Origin: Opeltia flavorubescens
Lineage: Eukaryota; Ascomycota; Lecanoromycetes; Teloschistales; Teloschistaceae
Assembly (NCBI GenBank): GCA_000442125.1
Contig: KE546966.1
Span: 1,264,969 to 1,328,968, forward strand
Length of the DNA: 64,000 nucleotides
Direction of reading: 5' to 3'
The notes under the pieces are model-generated. The model was not told the origin of the DNA. It was given only the letters and a program-made list of their open reading frames with translations, and did not search any database. Shown piece after piece: positions 1-10,748 of this stretch (its first letter is position 1; every line of letters begins with the position of its first letter). Position numbers and translations under genes: made by a program.

Positions 1-897
1 TTGCCGGACAATATCCCATGTGTGACGATGGCCACAACTTCGCTGGCTCCATGGGCAAGACAAGTATCTGCGGCTTTGACAAGGGTGCCGCAGGTATCAG
101 CCATATCATCGACGAGGATTGCTATTTTGTTGCGGACGTCACCGACAAAGGTCATTTTCGAGACCTCGTTGGGGCGGGCGCGTTCTTTGTGGATCATGGC
201 GAAGCCGAGGTTTAGACGGTCTGCTATGGATGTTGCTCTATGGCTGGAGGTAAGCTGCTACTGTCTGCAATCCCATCTCAGGATCCAAACTGGCAAGGAC
301 AATCATACCTCTTGGCGCCCCCGGCATCCGGACTCACAATGACCGCCTTATCTACTTCCAGATTCTCCCTGATCCACCTCAATGTACTAGGCTCCGCATA
401 AAGATTGTCGACCGGTACATTGAAGAACCCTTGGATCTGGCTGGCATGTAGGTCCATCGTGATTACATGGTTGCACCCCGCCGTCTGTAGCATATTCGCC
501 ATGAGTTTCGCCGTTATGGGGGCTCGAGACTTGTCTTTCTTATCCTGGCGGGCGTATGGGAAATTCGGAATTACGGCTGTGATACGGCGAGCGGAAGCTG
601 TCTTGCAGGCATTGATGATAATCAGGAGTTCCATGAGGCCGTCGTTGATGTCGCCTGGGGCGGTGGATTGTAGTACGAAAACTTTTGAATTGTCAGCATT
701 TGCTTTTAGCTGAAGTATTATGAGAAGGACGTACCATCCTCATCTCGAACGGACTCTCCAATGGTTACCGAAGTTTCCTGATTCGAGTACTGCAGGACCA
801 TAATCTTTGTGAGCTCGATCCCCAGACGATCAGCTACCATCTTGGCTAAGTCGGGATGACTGTTGCCCGTAAGCAATTTGATTGAGTTTGTCGCCAT
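1..897 (-). CDS. PRS: ribose-phosphate pyrophosphokinase (PRPP synthetase), 3' end cut by window edge
   Basis: The enzyme transfers pyrophosphate from ATP to ribose 5-phosphate to make PRPP for purine, pyrimidine, NAD, His and Trp synthesis in the cytosol. Three exons on the minus strand join in phase: 897-735, 681-309 and 237 to the edge, with introns of 53 and 71 nt. The start is the ATG at 897, giving [18 protein letters not shown], the usual family N-terminus. Visible family blocks are [19 protein letters not shown] (catalytic flexible-loop region), the [12 protein letters not shown] block, SPDAGGAKR and the PRPP-binding loop DDMADTCGT. The C-terminal part lies beyond base 1. Fungi carry several PRS paralogues and I cannot say which one this is. 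It is divergent from DPH3 with about 220 bp between the start codons. Confidence 0.95.
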
Positions 898-1022
898 GAT
901 TGGCGATATCTATGATTGTTCACAGCATGATGAAAAGAATGAATATTCGACTCATCCCACGAGAGCAAGTTTTTTTGTGTCATAGTGCGGAATCCTTCCG
1001 TGAATGTGGGGAATTTTCACAC

Positions 1023-1028
1023 CACGTG
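1023..1028. promoter_or_regulatory. CACGTG E-box in the divergent PRS/DPH3 promoter
   Basis: A perfect palindromic CACGTG lies in the 218 bp between two divergent start codons. CACGTG is the classic site for bHLH factors such as Cbf1 or USF-like proteins. A function here is inference from position only. Confidence 0.35.
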
Positions 1029-1115
1029 AAATTTCTCCAACCTCCGCCTACTCCGCAGTCACCTCGCCTTGCTGAACCATCCAATCATCCCACAAGTGAG
1101 ACATAACCTATCACT

Positions 1116-1373
1116 ATGGCCGAACCATCTATATACGACGAGATCGAGCTCGAAGACCTCACCTACCACCCAGAAACGACTCTCTATACCTATCCTTGCC
1201 CTTGCGGCGATCAATTCGAGATCACCCTCCAAGATCTCCGCGATGGCGAAGAAATTGCCGTTTGCCCCAGCTGCAGTCTCATGATCAAGGTCATATTCGA
1301 AGCAGGTGACTTGCCCGCGGAGGAGCCACCGGTGAATGAAGCAAGAACAATGGTCGCCGAGGTAGCGACCTGA
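1116..1373 (+). CDS. DPH3: diphthamide biosynthesis protein 3, CSL zinc-finger protein
   Basis: This is an 85-residue single-exon protein, the usual length for DPH3/KTI11. DPH3 carries iron or zinc and donates electrons to the Dph1-Dph2 radical enzyme that starts diphthamide synthesis on elongation factor 2. It also works with Elongator-linked tRNA modification. The sequence shows the whole CSL finger: YPCPCGDQFEI (first Cys pair, about residues 27-29) and CPSCSLMIKVIF (second Cys pair, about residues 49-52), preceded by the typical EIELEDL start. The ATG at 1116 follows the context CACTATGGC and gives the canonical N-terminus. It shares a short divergent promoter with PRS. Confidence 0.96.
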   Translation: MAEPSIYDEIELEDLTYHPETTLYTYPCPCGDQFEITLQDLRDGEEIAVCPSCSLMIKVIFEAGDLPAEEPPVNEARTMVAEVAT

Positions 1374-3834
1374 GAACACCCACTTCGAATCGGGTGGGCG
1401 GGAATGTGGTTGGGAATGATCGGGAATGGTCAAAGGGATCGGGAATCAAAATTTTCATCCAAGATGAGGCGAAACATTCCACTCCTCGCCGAGTGGAAGA
1501 GAAGGACGTCTGGGTTAGAGTCATCAAGAAAGGAAATGATTTGAAAAGCTGCTGTGGACTGGATATCTAAAGGAGTCACAGGCACTAGCAAGATGCGATT
1601 TTGTAACAAGAAATCCTGAGAAACCATCGGTAAAGAAGACGGATTCAGCCATAACTACGAGCATTCAGCGATTCCGGTCCGGTCACCCTATGCTCTGTCA
1701 GATTGTATACTGAACTTCGCCATATCGACCTTGGAGTTGCTTTCTTCATTGAAGGAAAATTTCCTGGACCATTATATTCCTGAGGGCAAGGGATAAATAT
1801 GGAGTCTGCATTTGGATGACTCTCCAGGACTTGTGCATGTACATAGATCAGAGAAATTCCAATTTAAAGAATGATTATAGCACGTCGCGGAGGTCTCCTA
1901 GCCAGGATCTATGTCTCTTTCTCTAGCCAAATCACCTAAGCACTGGTCACCTTATCACCCTCCATCAATCATTTCCTGTACCCAGAACCACGCTTTCACA
2001 ATCTCGAGCCCCAATTTCTGGTAGTCGGGATATTCAAGAGATTCAAATAACAGTAACATTACTATGTGGTTTCATATGGAAGCAGGAAAGATTGCCTGGC
2101 CCAGCATTACTTTGGGGAGCTGTGGAAGAACGAGCGCAAGAAGCAGAAGCAGAAACACTGAACTCCGAGATTGGGATTAGATGATAGACACCGTCATCAG
2201 GCCACAGTTGTAGTTCTCTTGTGCTACCATAAAACTTCCTGTTTCAAGTGATCAGTTCCACTCCAATAATGGGCCTTGGTAGCATTCGATGTCTCAACAT
2301 AGCCGTAGTATCTCAGGGCTATAGACGATGAACCGATTCATCAGCCAGGGTATAAGATAACGGGGAGACCATAGAATAATTCCCTCTTCACCTAAACACG
2401 ACTGCTGGGACGATTGATTGAGAGAAGACATAAGCGGAATTGAACCCGCGAAAAATCGAAGCATAGAACAATCAGACGAGACTTTAGCATGCCGAAAAGA
2501 GCAAGCACACTGCCGTTAAGAGGGGAGCCCTTTAATACTCAAAGACCATTGAAACGCATGAGATTCATCTTATAATTGTCTGGTGTGGTGAGAAATGGTT
2601 ACACTGTCCATTTTCATATCGCACGTGATTTGATCGGTCTTGGCAAAGAAGTGACTCCAGCCAACGCCTCATGTTGTGACCTTTCTGAAACTATGCAAAT
2701 GAAGGAGCCACCACACACAGACTTGAACCATTTTGAACCAGGAAAGGAATGAGGACCTTTGACTGGCTCCATCACTGCCAATTCAAGATGTCGTAGATCA
2801 GATGTCAATGGCGAAACCAATTATTTGTACTGCAGCCACTACTTATCATACAGTGAGTCGTCATTTCCTTTTAGGTTCAACATCTATCAGCATTCTCTTC
2901 AGAGCCTGGTTCCACTTATCTTACCGCACGTTCCATCGCGATATCTGCTTCCATTTCATCCCAATCCCCCGTAGTTGAACGTTTTAAGCTCAGTTCCTGC
3001 TTCGTGATACAGCATAATGGATGATCGTCGAGTCATACGGTCCTTATAGTAGAGATAGATGGCATAGCAGATGGGGATAAGAAAGAGTACAAAACAAGGC
3101 AACGATTGCCAGAAAAAGTACGGTGGTATTGATAAAGACATCTCGTTTTGCTGAATTGAAGCTTGTCTGGTGCACATACGGATCCATTGCTGTCTTTGGA
3201 TGATGGATTAAGCTGAAAAAGGTAGATGTTCTCGGCTGCGGGAGGAGAGAGAAACAGTGTATAGCAGCCGAAGATAAGGCAAACCAAATGGAGAAACATA
3301 GCTCCCCTTTCCACCAGTTGAGTGCCACAGCTCAGCTCGGAAGCATATGCAGCTGGAATCAAAAGCAGCAAAGTGTCAAATGAGGACCTATAAATCTCAG
3401 TCAAAGTTAGAAGGCAAGCACATTCTAGAACACAGACGAGGAAGTGCAGAAGAACAGCCAGCAAGAGATATCAAAGCTAGAACCCCAACCTACGAGGAGG
3501 AAGCAAGAGAATGTGGATGTAGGTCACTGCCAACTGAGTGTATAAGTGTTTCTACTTGCCCGTGTTCTGATGCAACACGCCTTGCGTTTTGCCCAAGACC
3601 CCTCTGACAACCCATGAGGTGGTTATACAAAAGGCGATTCTGAGCATAGTTTTGTCACTGTTATCTTCGTTGGACTTCTTTCCTCTCGAGCTTTCGTGAT
3701 GTGCATGTGTTTGGGGTTCTCGTTAGGATCTTTGTTGTTCTCCGTACTTTGGAGTAAGTTGTGTGCTTAGTATTGGGAAGTTTCTTGTATCTGAATAATA
3801 TATTCTGTAATTTTGGGACTTTCCTGCGGACATT
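1374..3834. other. gene-poor intergenic stretch
   Basis: About 2.5 kb with no convincing gene. The only sizeable open frames are overlapping hydrophobic frames on the minus strand at 2956-3464, discussed under rejected items. Base composition is AT-richer than the flanking coding DNA. I see no inverted repeats, transposase fragment or clear RNA gene here. Confidence 0.5.
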
Positions 3835-3859
3835 CTAAGTTCGAATCCTAGCCTGGGCA
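3835..3859 (+). pseudogene. 3' relic of a tRNA gene (T-arm and acceptor strand)
   Basis: The segment reads as a T-stem/loop (CTAAG, TTCGAAT, CCTAG, one mismatched pair) followed by CCTGGGC and an A at the discriminator position. An eight-T run (3866-3873), a Pol III terminator, lies just downstream. The B-box AGTTCGAATCC is nearly intact. I could not find a matching 5' half (acceptor strand, D-arm with A-box, anticodon arm) in the preceding 250 bp, so it is called a fragment. It resembles the 3' end of the tRNA-like gene about 230 bp downstream. Confidence 0.55.
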
Positions 3860-4063
3860 ATATCCTTTTTTTTGGCTCATTTGTACTTCAGTGTGGCACA
3901 GCTCCCGAATAGACCTTTTAAGTCGAGAGAAGAAGAACATCCGTGATTTCACTTGATTGAGCATCCTTTACCCTGTGTTTTGTCAGCTTGAATGCTTGGC
4001 AATGATGGTGGCAGCGTAGTGGTTGGAGAATAAGAACGGCTATTTGCCAAATTCTCAATCACA

Positions 4064-4244
4064 GCCCGGGTAGTCTAATGGTAAGACGTCTGACTATTAC
4101 ATGGCAATAGATGCCAATGCTCACAAACGCCCAACTGGAGGGCGCCGGCGTGCACCAGGAGCGCCAGGAGCGGTTGGGAACCTGGCATGCAGACGTGCAT
4201 GGTAGGAACATCAGAAAGTCTAGGTTCGAATCCTAGTCCGGGCA
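4064..4244 (+). tRNA. intron-containing tRNA-like gene, apparent anticodon ATT
   Basis: A full cloverleaf can be drawn after removing an intron at the canonical site. Acceptor GCCCGGG (4064-4070) pairs with TCCGGGC (4237-4243) with one G-U. The D-stem is GTCT/AGAC (4073-4076, 4084-4087), the anticodon stem TCTGA/TCAGA (4089-4093, 4211-4215), the T-stem CTAGG/CCTAG (4220-4224, 4232-4236) and the discriminator A4244. The A-box TAGTCTAATGG and B-box GGTTCGAATCC are good, and a T9 terminator follows. The intron would be 4100-4209, about 110 nt. The anticodon loop CTATT pairs with AATAG at 4106-4110, as in eukaryotic pre-tRNAs. The intron also holds CATGCA/TGCATG and CCCAAC/GTTGGG hairpins. Anticodon ATT (Asn by the code) is not normal, so identity and function are uncertain. 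Confidence 0.65.
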
Positions 4245-4248
4245 GACC

Positions 4249-4257
4249 TTTTTTTTT
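4249..4257 (+). terminator. RNA polymerase III T-run terminator
   Basis: Nine consecutive T start five bases after the discriminator base of the tRNA-like gene. Length and spacing are what Pol III termination needs. Confidence 0.7.
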
Positions 4258-4888
4258 AAAACCTTCGGTGAATACTCTTCCTTTCGATTTGCGAGGCATA
4301 CAATAAGCCACAGAGTCACTCAACTTTAAAAGGAGCTACTACGTCCTTACTGATGCAGATGAGAGATTTAGATTTGATAGCCTTTTGTTAACGTCCCTAT
4401 ATGGTTTTCTTTGCTTCAGAATAAGCTGGAATTTATTATCAGTGAAGAAACTAGCAATATTCTTTGAGCTTGATCTTAGTATCTTTGGTATTATCGGAGC
4501 TTATATTTCCTACGATTGCTACATCTCGATAACTTCCGTATCTGCATCTCTATCTTCTATCAATTCCAGGATATTCACCTCAACAAACCGTCCAACCCCT
4601 GAAACAGCGAAAAAAAGGGGCAAACCCACATAAACTGTGGAGAGTAACGAATGGGCTTGGCATTCCTCTCGGAAGCCGAGGTACACAATGATGTAACTGT
4701 ACAGGACTGTATGATCTCTAATGCCATCATCATTTCCTACGTTAGCAGCACCTTCCAAGAGGTGAAACCAAGCTATACAACTCCACCCTTTCAACCTCGA
4801 CAAATCCAAATCGACGGCGGGAACGATCTCTCACATCTCAATACCAAGAAATAAGAGAAGGATATCCCATCAATAAACAACCCAAATC
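4258..4888. other. intergenic, nothing recognised
   Basis: About 630 bp between the tRNA-like gene and the next start codon. Short open frames on both strands overlap each other and show no family resemblance. It presumably holds the promoter and 5' leader of the downstream gene. Confidence 0.5.
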
Positions 4889-5443
4889 ATGACCACCGAA
4901 TCCTCAGCCGGCGTCCACGCCACCCGCACTCCTACTCCCAGCGAACAAACCCTCATAACCGACATCCTCCAACTCTACCAACTCAACCCCTCCGAACAAG
5001 CCTACCGACACTACTCCCCCGAGGCAATCTTCCACGACCCCGTCTCCATCGCCAAAGGCCTCGAAAGTATAAAATCCCAATTCAACGGCATGCCCAAACT
5101 CTTCGCCGAATCCATCACCCAGAAATGCGATCTCCTAGCCAACGACGACTCCACTTCCTTACCACCTAATACCATCGCCCTGAATCTAACGCAGCATTAT
5201 GTTTTCAAATCTCCCATTCCGTTTAAGAAGAAAGGAACGGAGAAGACGGTGAATTCGAAAGTTACGTTCACGTTGGATGGGGAGGGGAGGATTGTGAGAC
5301 ATGATGAGGAGTGGGATTTTCAGGGGAATAAGAGTGGAGAAGGGGAGGGGGATGGGTGGTGGGGGAAGGTTATGGAGGCGAGGAAGAAAGCGGATGCGAA
5401 GATTGTGGAGAGTACCGTTTCTTCGGACCCGGCGAAGGCATAG
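4889..5443 (+). CDS. NTF2/SnoaL-like fold protein, function unknown
   Basis: This is a 184-residue single-exon protein. Residues about 20-150 look like the cone-shaped NTF2/SnoaL fold. There is an N-terminal helix with YRHYSPEAIFHDPVSIAKGLESIKSQF-type sequence (helix, then an F-H-D-P turn). It is followed by alternating strands ending ALNLTQHYVFK...VTFTLDGEGRIVRHDEEWDF. The D-E-E-W closing strand is common in fungal members. Strong codon bias toward C-ending codons at the 5' end suggests good expression. NTF2-like folds serve as enzymes, transport factors or ligand binders, so no reaction can be assigned. No signal peptide or membrane segment is seen. The ATG at 4889 sits in context AATCATGACC. 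Confidence 0.8.
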   Translation: MTTESSAGVHATRTPTPSEQTLITDILQLYQLNPSEQAYRHYSPEAIFHDPVSIAKGLESIKSQFNGMPKLFAESITQKCDLLANDDSTSLPPNTIALNLTQHYVFKSPIPFKKKGTEKTVNSKVTFTLDGEGRIVRHDEEWDFQGNKSGEGEGDGWWGKVMEARKKADAKIVESTVSSDPAKA

Positions 5444-5918
5444 CGCAGATGGGTTCTCTTCTATGATTTGGTGGTGGGTGTTTTGTATCTTTGCATTGCT
5501 TGCCGAGAAGATGGGTCGCGCCTGGAACACATGACCTAGCACTGATTTGATAGGTTTTTACTCCGGACTTGCAGTACTGTATTACCTATTTGTAGGATCT
5601 TGGTCGTTTCATTTGTTGACATGTCTTTTCCTTCATGCAGCGAGCGCTCGGGGTAAGAGGACGACTTTTCAAACTTCCTATGTATCACCGATAATTGGGT
5701 TCAGGGATAGCTTGGAAATCGAATAATACTTTTGCATGAAGGCAACTGTGTTAGGAATAGACAATATGGGTATCTTAGGTTTGAGCGAGCATCGAAGCTG
5801 CTCCCGCATACGTAGACTCATAGGGGTATCAATACACAAAATCAATAGTGCGATCAACTCTTACACCGATTCCACCAACCATCTCCGTCTCCCAAAACAT
5901 TTCAGCCTATCACCCAAC
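5444..5918. other. convergent intergenic region
   Basis: About 475 bp between two convergent genes, presumably both 3' UTRs. Nothing else is seen. Confidence 0.5.
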
Positions 5919-8565
5919 CTAGCGAATGACCATCTTATCTTCTTTATCGAATCCCTCCAGGCTCTCCAGGATATCACTCCCACCCAGCAGTCCAGCTCCC
6001 ATACCCATCGACTTCTTTCTCCCTGTCCATACCTCATGGAACTTGACCGATTCGTCCGAGCAAGCCACGACAATACAACCTTCCTCATTGGTTCGCGACC
6101 ACCACGCTTCACCTTCGCCCGATCGCTTGTCCTTTTCATTTGGACCGCCAGGATAGGGTATAGCATGAAGCGCTCGCAGCTCGTTCGCCCACGGGATTGC
6201 AACAACCTGCTTGCAATCTGGCCACGAAAAAACGGCAATACGATACGGATGCTCGGGTTGTGCATATCCAAAGGTAGCTGCGATCTCATGACGGCTAGTC
6301 GACCAAATGAGGGATGTGACCTGGGCCTGGACGTTGATGGTGGCAAGACAGGCGCCGGAAAAGGTATGGTAGAAATGGATCGCTCGGTCGTTCGACCCGC
6401 CGCCAGTAGCAAGGAGGCCTGGTTGCCAAGGGCAGAAGGCAATCGCTTTGATAGCGGCACTATGGATCCATTTGTGCTTCTGAGAGCCTTCGCCGATGGA
6501 AAGTATGCCGTTTTGGCCGGGAATGGCACGGAAGAGAAAGGGGTTACTGACAGCTCGCTGAGCCAGACTGACGGAATGCCCACCGATACTTTCGTTGCTG
6601 TGACTGTTGACGCTGCTGACCCTCCGCTGAGAAGTTTCTAACGAGAGAACATTTGGTAGTCTCAGACTCTTGGGTAAAGGTTGAAGCGGTCTGCGGCGGT
6701 TCTTTGAATCGTGTTTGAAGGTTCGCGAGGATGCTAGAATATCTTTGACGACAAACAGACAGCAGGCGTTGTCATTAGCACCAGTGGCGAAGTAATCCCC
6801 TTCATGCGACCAGACGAGGCCGCAAATCTGCTGGCTATGAACACTTATTTTGGCAAGTAGGGTCATCGCGCCATGCCACCCGTGGATATCAACGTTGATA
6901 TTTTCGACCCACTCAACAGCGTAGTAGTATACATTACCAATCTCATCACCAACCAATAGCTCTTCCACGGAGACGGTCATACCGAATTTCGCTGAGGTCC
7001 GGCGTGTTGTAACCGGTTTGAACGCAAGGCAAGCGACGGCGTTTGGCTGTTGAGACTCAAATCGGGTTCCTTCATCAAACAGACTCCAGAGACTGATATG
7101 TCCACTATTACGGCCAATAGCTAGAATACTATGACCACCTTCGGCGGAAGAGAAAGACAATGAAGTGACATAGCTGTTGCGGCGGGCAGTCTCAGCCATG
7201 CGTGGATACTGCACCCCAAAAGATTCTGACCATAGGTATACTTTGTTGCTAAGACCCACGGCGAGAGTCTTGCTTGTCCAGCAGTACGCCAGTACGGAGC
7301 AATAATAGTCATCTCGCAGTTGTGGTGCATCCAGGACTCTGAAAGGGATGGTAGGTACAGCTTTTGGCTCTTTCTTCAATACCTTCCGAACAGCTAGATA
7401 CAGCTGTTTAGGATAGTTCGATCCTCAATTTAGGCCAACACTCACGAGATATGTCGCCTTCTCTAGTCCATTCACCGTATTTCCATTGAGTCCGCCCGAC
7501 AAAATCAGGTCGCTTCCTCTTGGTTCCACTTACCTGCCTACCACGATTTCGAGGACGTGTGAAGTCCAAGGTTCTCCGAGTTCTGTCGATATCCAAAGCG
7601 ATTGCTAGACGATTCTCGTAGGTGTCAATGCACTCTTCAGGAGTCTCTTTTTCCAGAAACTTGGCAGTGTATAAAGGCGCATTGGTTCCGCTTCCTATCA
7701 GGCCGCCACGACCGTTTGAAACACCCTTGATCGGACCTGTCGGATATGAACTACCACCTCCAATGTTCCATACGGCGCCTGCACTAGCCTGTCGATGTTG
7801 GGGAGATGGGATGGCTGGATGTGGAATGGTAATAACGTCCGGATTACTTACACTTCGAGAAGCTGAGCGAGATGCCGATCTTGTAAAGCTCCTGGTAATT
7901 GGTGATCTGTTGGACCTGTACCACCTTGGACTACCAGAAATAAAGGGATCCGGGGTGGCTGAGTCTCTACGGAGCAATTTCTCGGCTTCGGACAAGAGAT
8001 GCGGAAGCTTGCCCACGCGGAAGCTGTTCGCAGAGTTTTGAGTGGTATCACGACTGCTAATGAATCGATCCGGAGAGGCAGACGGAGTTGACTGGGGTGT
8101 TGCGATAGAATGGATCCTACGACTTGAATCGCTGCCCCTGGCCTTTTCAGGTAATGGAGTCAATCTACACCGAGACAATGGTCTAGGCTGCAAAGGGTAT
8201 AACATATCGGGCAAACTCTCGGTGTCATGCCCATCCAGACTTTCAGGTGGGGTGGGCAGGTAAAAGGATCCTTCGGATACAGCACGGCCCTTTGGGCTTG
8301 GGGAGGGAGTCCACGGGAGCTGTAGATCTCTGACCATCCGCGGCATATTGGTAACGACTGCGGACTCTTCGACGCCCATGCTGGAGACCGGTGGGGATGG
8401 AGGAGCTGTCCGGATCCTTTTCCGCTGTGGCTCGCGATACTCCGGGGTCTTGGGTGGAGAGGGCGGCCATTGCTGGTCTTGTGACATAGAAACAGACGAA
8501 GAGGAAAAAGAGAGACTGCTGGAAGGCTTATGCTCTTCTAGCGAAAATGAAACGGGTCGAGGCAT
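5919..8565 (-). CDS. AMA1: APC/C activator of the Cdc20/Cdh1 family, AMA1-like (meiosis-specific type)
   Basis: WD40 adaptors of this family bring substrates to the anaphase-promoting complex; fungal AMA1/Mfr1 does so in meiosis and sporulation. Two exons (8565-7446, 7393-5919) join in phase across a 52-nt intron and give 864 residues. Residues 1-160 are a disordered Ser/Pro-rich tail. A C-box-like DRFISSRD follows at about 166. The conserved FLEKETPEECIDTYENRL block precedes the propeller. WD40 repeats run from about 385 to 850 (VYLWSE, GHISLWSLFD, WSHEGDYFATGANDN, CPWQPGLLATGGGSNDRAIHFY). The protein ends in the Ile-Arg tail that docks on APC3/Cdc27. The start is the ATG at 8565, because the frame upstream lacks an ATG. 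The divergence from canonical Cdc20/Cdh1 and the IR tail favour AMA1, but a second Cdh1-like paralogue is possible. Confidence 0.88.
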
Positions 8566-8894
8566 GCTGCCTCTGTTTAAGAATAACAAAAGAATGTGAA
8601 TGAATGGAAAACATCAACCTTCATACAGGAAATGTCTTGGTAGGCTGATTTATTGTGACCATCTATACCTGCTAATGATGTTAGCAATGCGTGCTGACCC
8701 TCGAAAGGGTGGTGAACAAATGACCTGAGTCCAGATGTACGATAGGAAGAGTGTAGAAAGTCGGGTGAAAATGGTTTGGGCATTGGTAGGGCTGACGGGC
8801 ATAATCCCGCAGAGCCAATCACCGTCTTGTGAAGAGGATCGCGATTGCTTAATTCTTGTCATTTTCATATGGTGAAATCATGATGTAGACCAGA
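8566..8894. other. shared divergent promoter of AMA1-like gene and BET4
   Basis: About 330 bp separate the two start codons of oppositely directed genes. A sequence resembling a 3' splice site (TTCTTAAACAG) lies just upstream of the AMA1 ATG and could end a 5'-UTR intron. Confidence 0.45.
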
Positions 8895-10138
8895 ATGGCA
8901 GGCGTAGGTCACTTGCGCCTAGAGAACATGCTACGCTGAACAGATAACAGCATGGTATACCAAGAGTGAGCGGAGTCAAGGCCACTACAGGCCTTGGCCT
9001 TGAACAAGAATTTCGGAAGATCAATGAATACACCGAACTCGTCAACGCTGTCAACGCTAAGGTTCTCTTTTCAGCCCCAGTGATCTGATCTGGGGAATGT
9101 AGACTAAATGCGTCCAAGGTGCATGAGAGAATATATACCAAAGATGTCTTGAACATGACAACTAAACTGCTCGAGATGAATCCTGAATACTACACCATAT
9201 GGAACTACAGACGCCTTCTCCTACGTTCTTTCTTTGCAGAAGGACCAAATCTAGAGTCACAGGATGGGCCTTCGTCTGCGCATATTCAGCAGTACATTGT
9301 CAGTGATCTAGCTTTCTTGTTGCCTCTTCTTCGGAAATTTCCCAAATGCTATTGGATCTGGAACTATCGACTTTGGCTCCTCGACGAGGCATCTCGTCTT
9401 CTTCCATCTGCCGACGCATATCAGCTATGGCAGAAAGAGCTAGGGCTCGTCGGGAAGATGCTCAGCCTTGACAGTAGAAACTTCCATGGCTGGGGTTACC
9501 GGGTTCGGGTTGTCGAAGAGATTGAGAAGCTGTCTCTGGAGGCAGAATCTTCAAGTTCCTCCCAAACCGAAAGCGAGTACGATTACACCACTAGAATGAT
9601 CGAGAGTAACTTGTCAAACTTCTCGGCTTGGCATAGAAGGAGCAAATTAATCCCAAGGCTTCTTGACCAAAGAAATGCAAGCCATGCAGCGAGGAAAGAT
9701 TTCCTCGATAAAGGTCAGTCTCGGTATGGTACTCTTGTCGATCTACTCACACCATTTACAGAGCTTGAACTCATCCAGCGTGCACTCTGGGCCGATCCTG
9801 ATTCGAAAGATCAGTCGCTGTGGTTCTATCATCAGTATCTCATTGGCAACTTCGAACTCGTATCGAATGTGAACGCATTCGTGCCGGACCTTTCGATCCA
9901 TAATAAAGTAGAATACGTCAAAGCTCAGCTTGAAGACCTCCAGGAGATGCTCGATGGTGCCGAGACATGCAAATGGATCTACCAGCGTCTACTAGACCTG
10001 TCGCTGATGGGCAAGAATTTACAAGGCCAATGGCCGATTGATTCATCCCTTCTTGAGTCATGGATAGGTAATATTACCAAGCTTGATCCTTTAAGAAAAG
10101 GTCGGTGGGAGGATTTGGAAATCCAGCTGAAACGGTGA
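8895..10138 (+). CDS. BET4: Rab geranylgeranyltransferase alpha subunit
   Basis: With the beta subunit BET2 and Rab escort protein it attaches geranylgeranyl groups to the C-terminal cysteines of Rab GTPases in the cytosol. Three exons fit: 8895-8903 (a nine-base exon, Met-Ala-Gly), 8951-9061 and 9119-10138. They give 379 residues and the N-terminus MAGHGIPRV, close to the usual MASHGVPR-type start. The body shows the alpha-subunit PPTA repeats with the N-x-x-x-W-x-x-R pattern: PEYYTIWNYRR, KCYWIWNYRLWLL, RNFHGWGYRVRVV, NFSAWHRRSKLI and DQSLWFYHQYLI. Length is in the fungal range. The tiny first exon is supported by phase, by the GTAGGT donor and by a CTGAAC branch site, but it needs RNA evidence. 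Confidence 0.93.
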
Positions 10139-10748
10139 TTATGGGGGTTGATTGATGTGTTCTGGTGGTCATGCCGACATGGCCTTTGGGACGATGGTTG
10201 TTGCAGCTGGCCAGCACGGTAATTTCTCCATCAACCTTTATCTCTTGCAGTTTCAAACTTCTGTAGAGACCGAAGAACAAACAAAAATGAATGGAAGGTA
10301 AGACTACAACCTCACGAACCAATACCAGCGATCTCAGGCGCCGGGGTTCAAGAAAAAATCGACTAGCTTACATTCGTCGAGACTTTTAAATGAAAACCAG
10401 CAACTTATCAGCCTGAAGCCATAAGAGGAATCTCAAGGAAACGAAGCTGACAAGCGGATGATGCATCGCAACATCAGTTACCGATATCAAAACAGTCAAC
10501 TATCAAGTACATATGATATTCTTTACGATAAATGCTTCCAGTCAGGAAGCTTTGCAAGCCTGGATCAATCATGCCGCGCTCGTCGAGCAGATTAAAATGT
10601 TCGGGTTGGATGTGTTCACCAGAAGTTGAAACAGCGAGTCGTACTATATGTTATTTCTTATGCGTACTGCTAACGGCGTCGAGAGTGTGTCTCGCAATCA
10701 TCACCTAATCATCTCATTACCTCGTAAAGCCATACCTGACATCATGAT
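10139..10748. other. convergent intergenic region
   Basis: About 610 bp between the 3' ends of BET4 and the DUF726 gene. No coding or RNA feature is recognised. Confidence 0.5.

Noticed and set aside
2438-2535. Minus-strand GGTTCAATTCC resembling a tRNA B-box
   Set aside because: The flanking bases do not pair into a T-stem and no acceptor, D or anticodon arm fits, so it is only a B-box-like match.
2956-3464. Overlapping hydrophobic minus-strand frames that could be a small membrane protein
   Set aside because: Three overlapping frames are all hydrophobic because the DNA is pyrimidine-rich on that strand. No pair joins with credible splice sites into one protein, and no family block is visible.
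5736-6641. Long plus-strand frame of 301 codons
   Set aside because: It lies entirely opposite the WD40 exon of the AMA1-like gene, whose protein is clearly conserved. The plus frame shows no family features.
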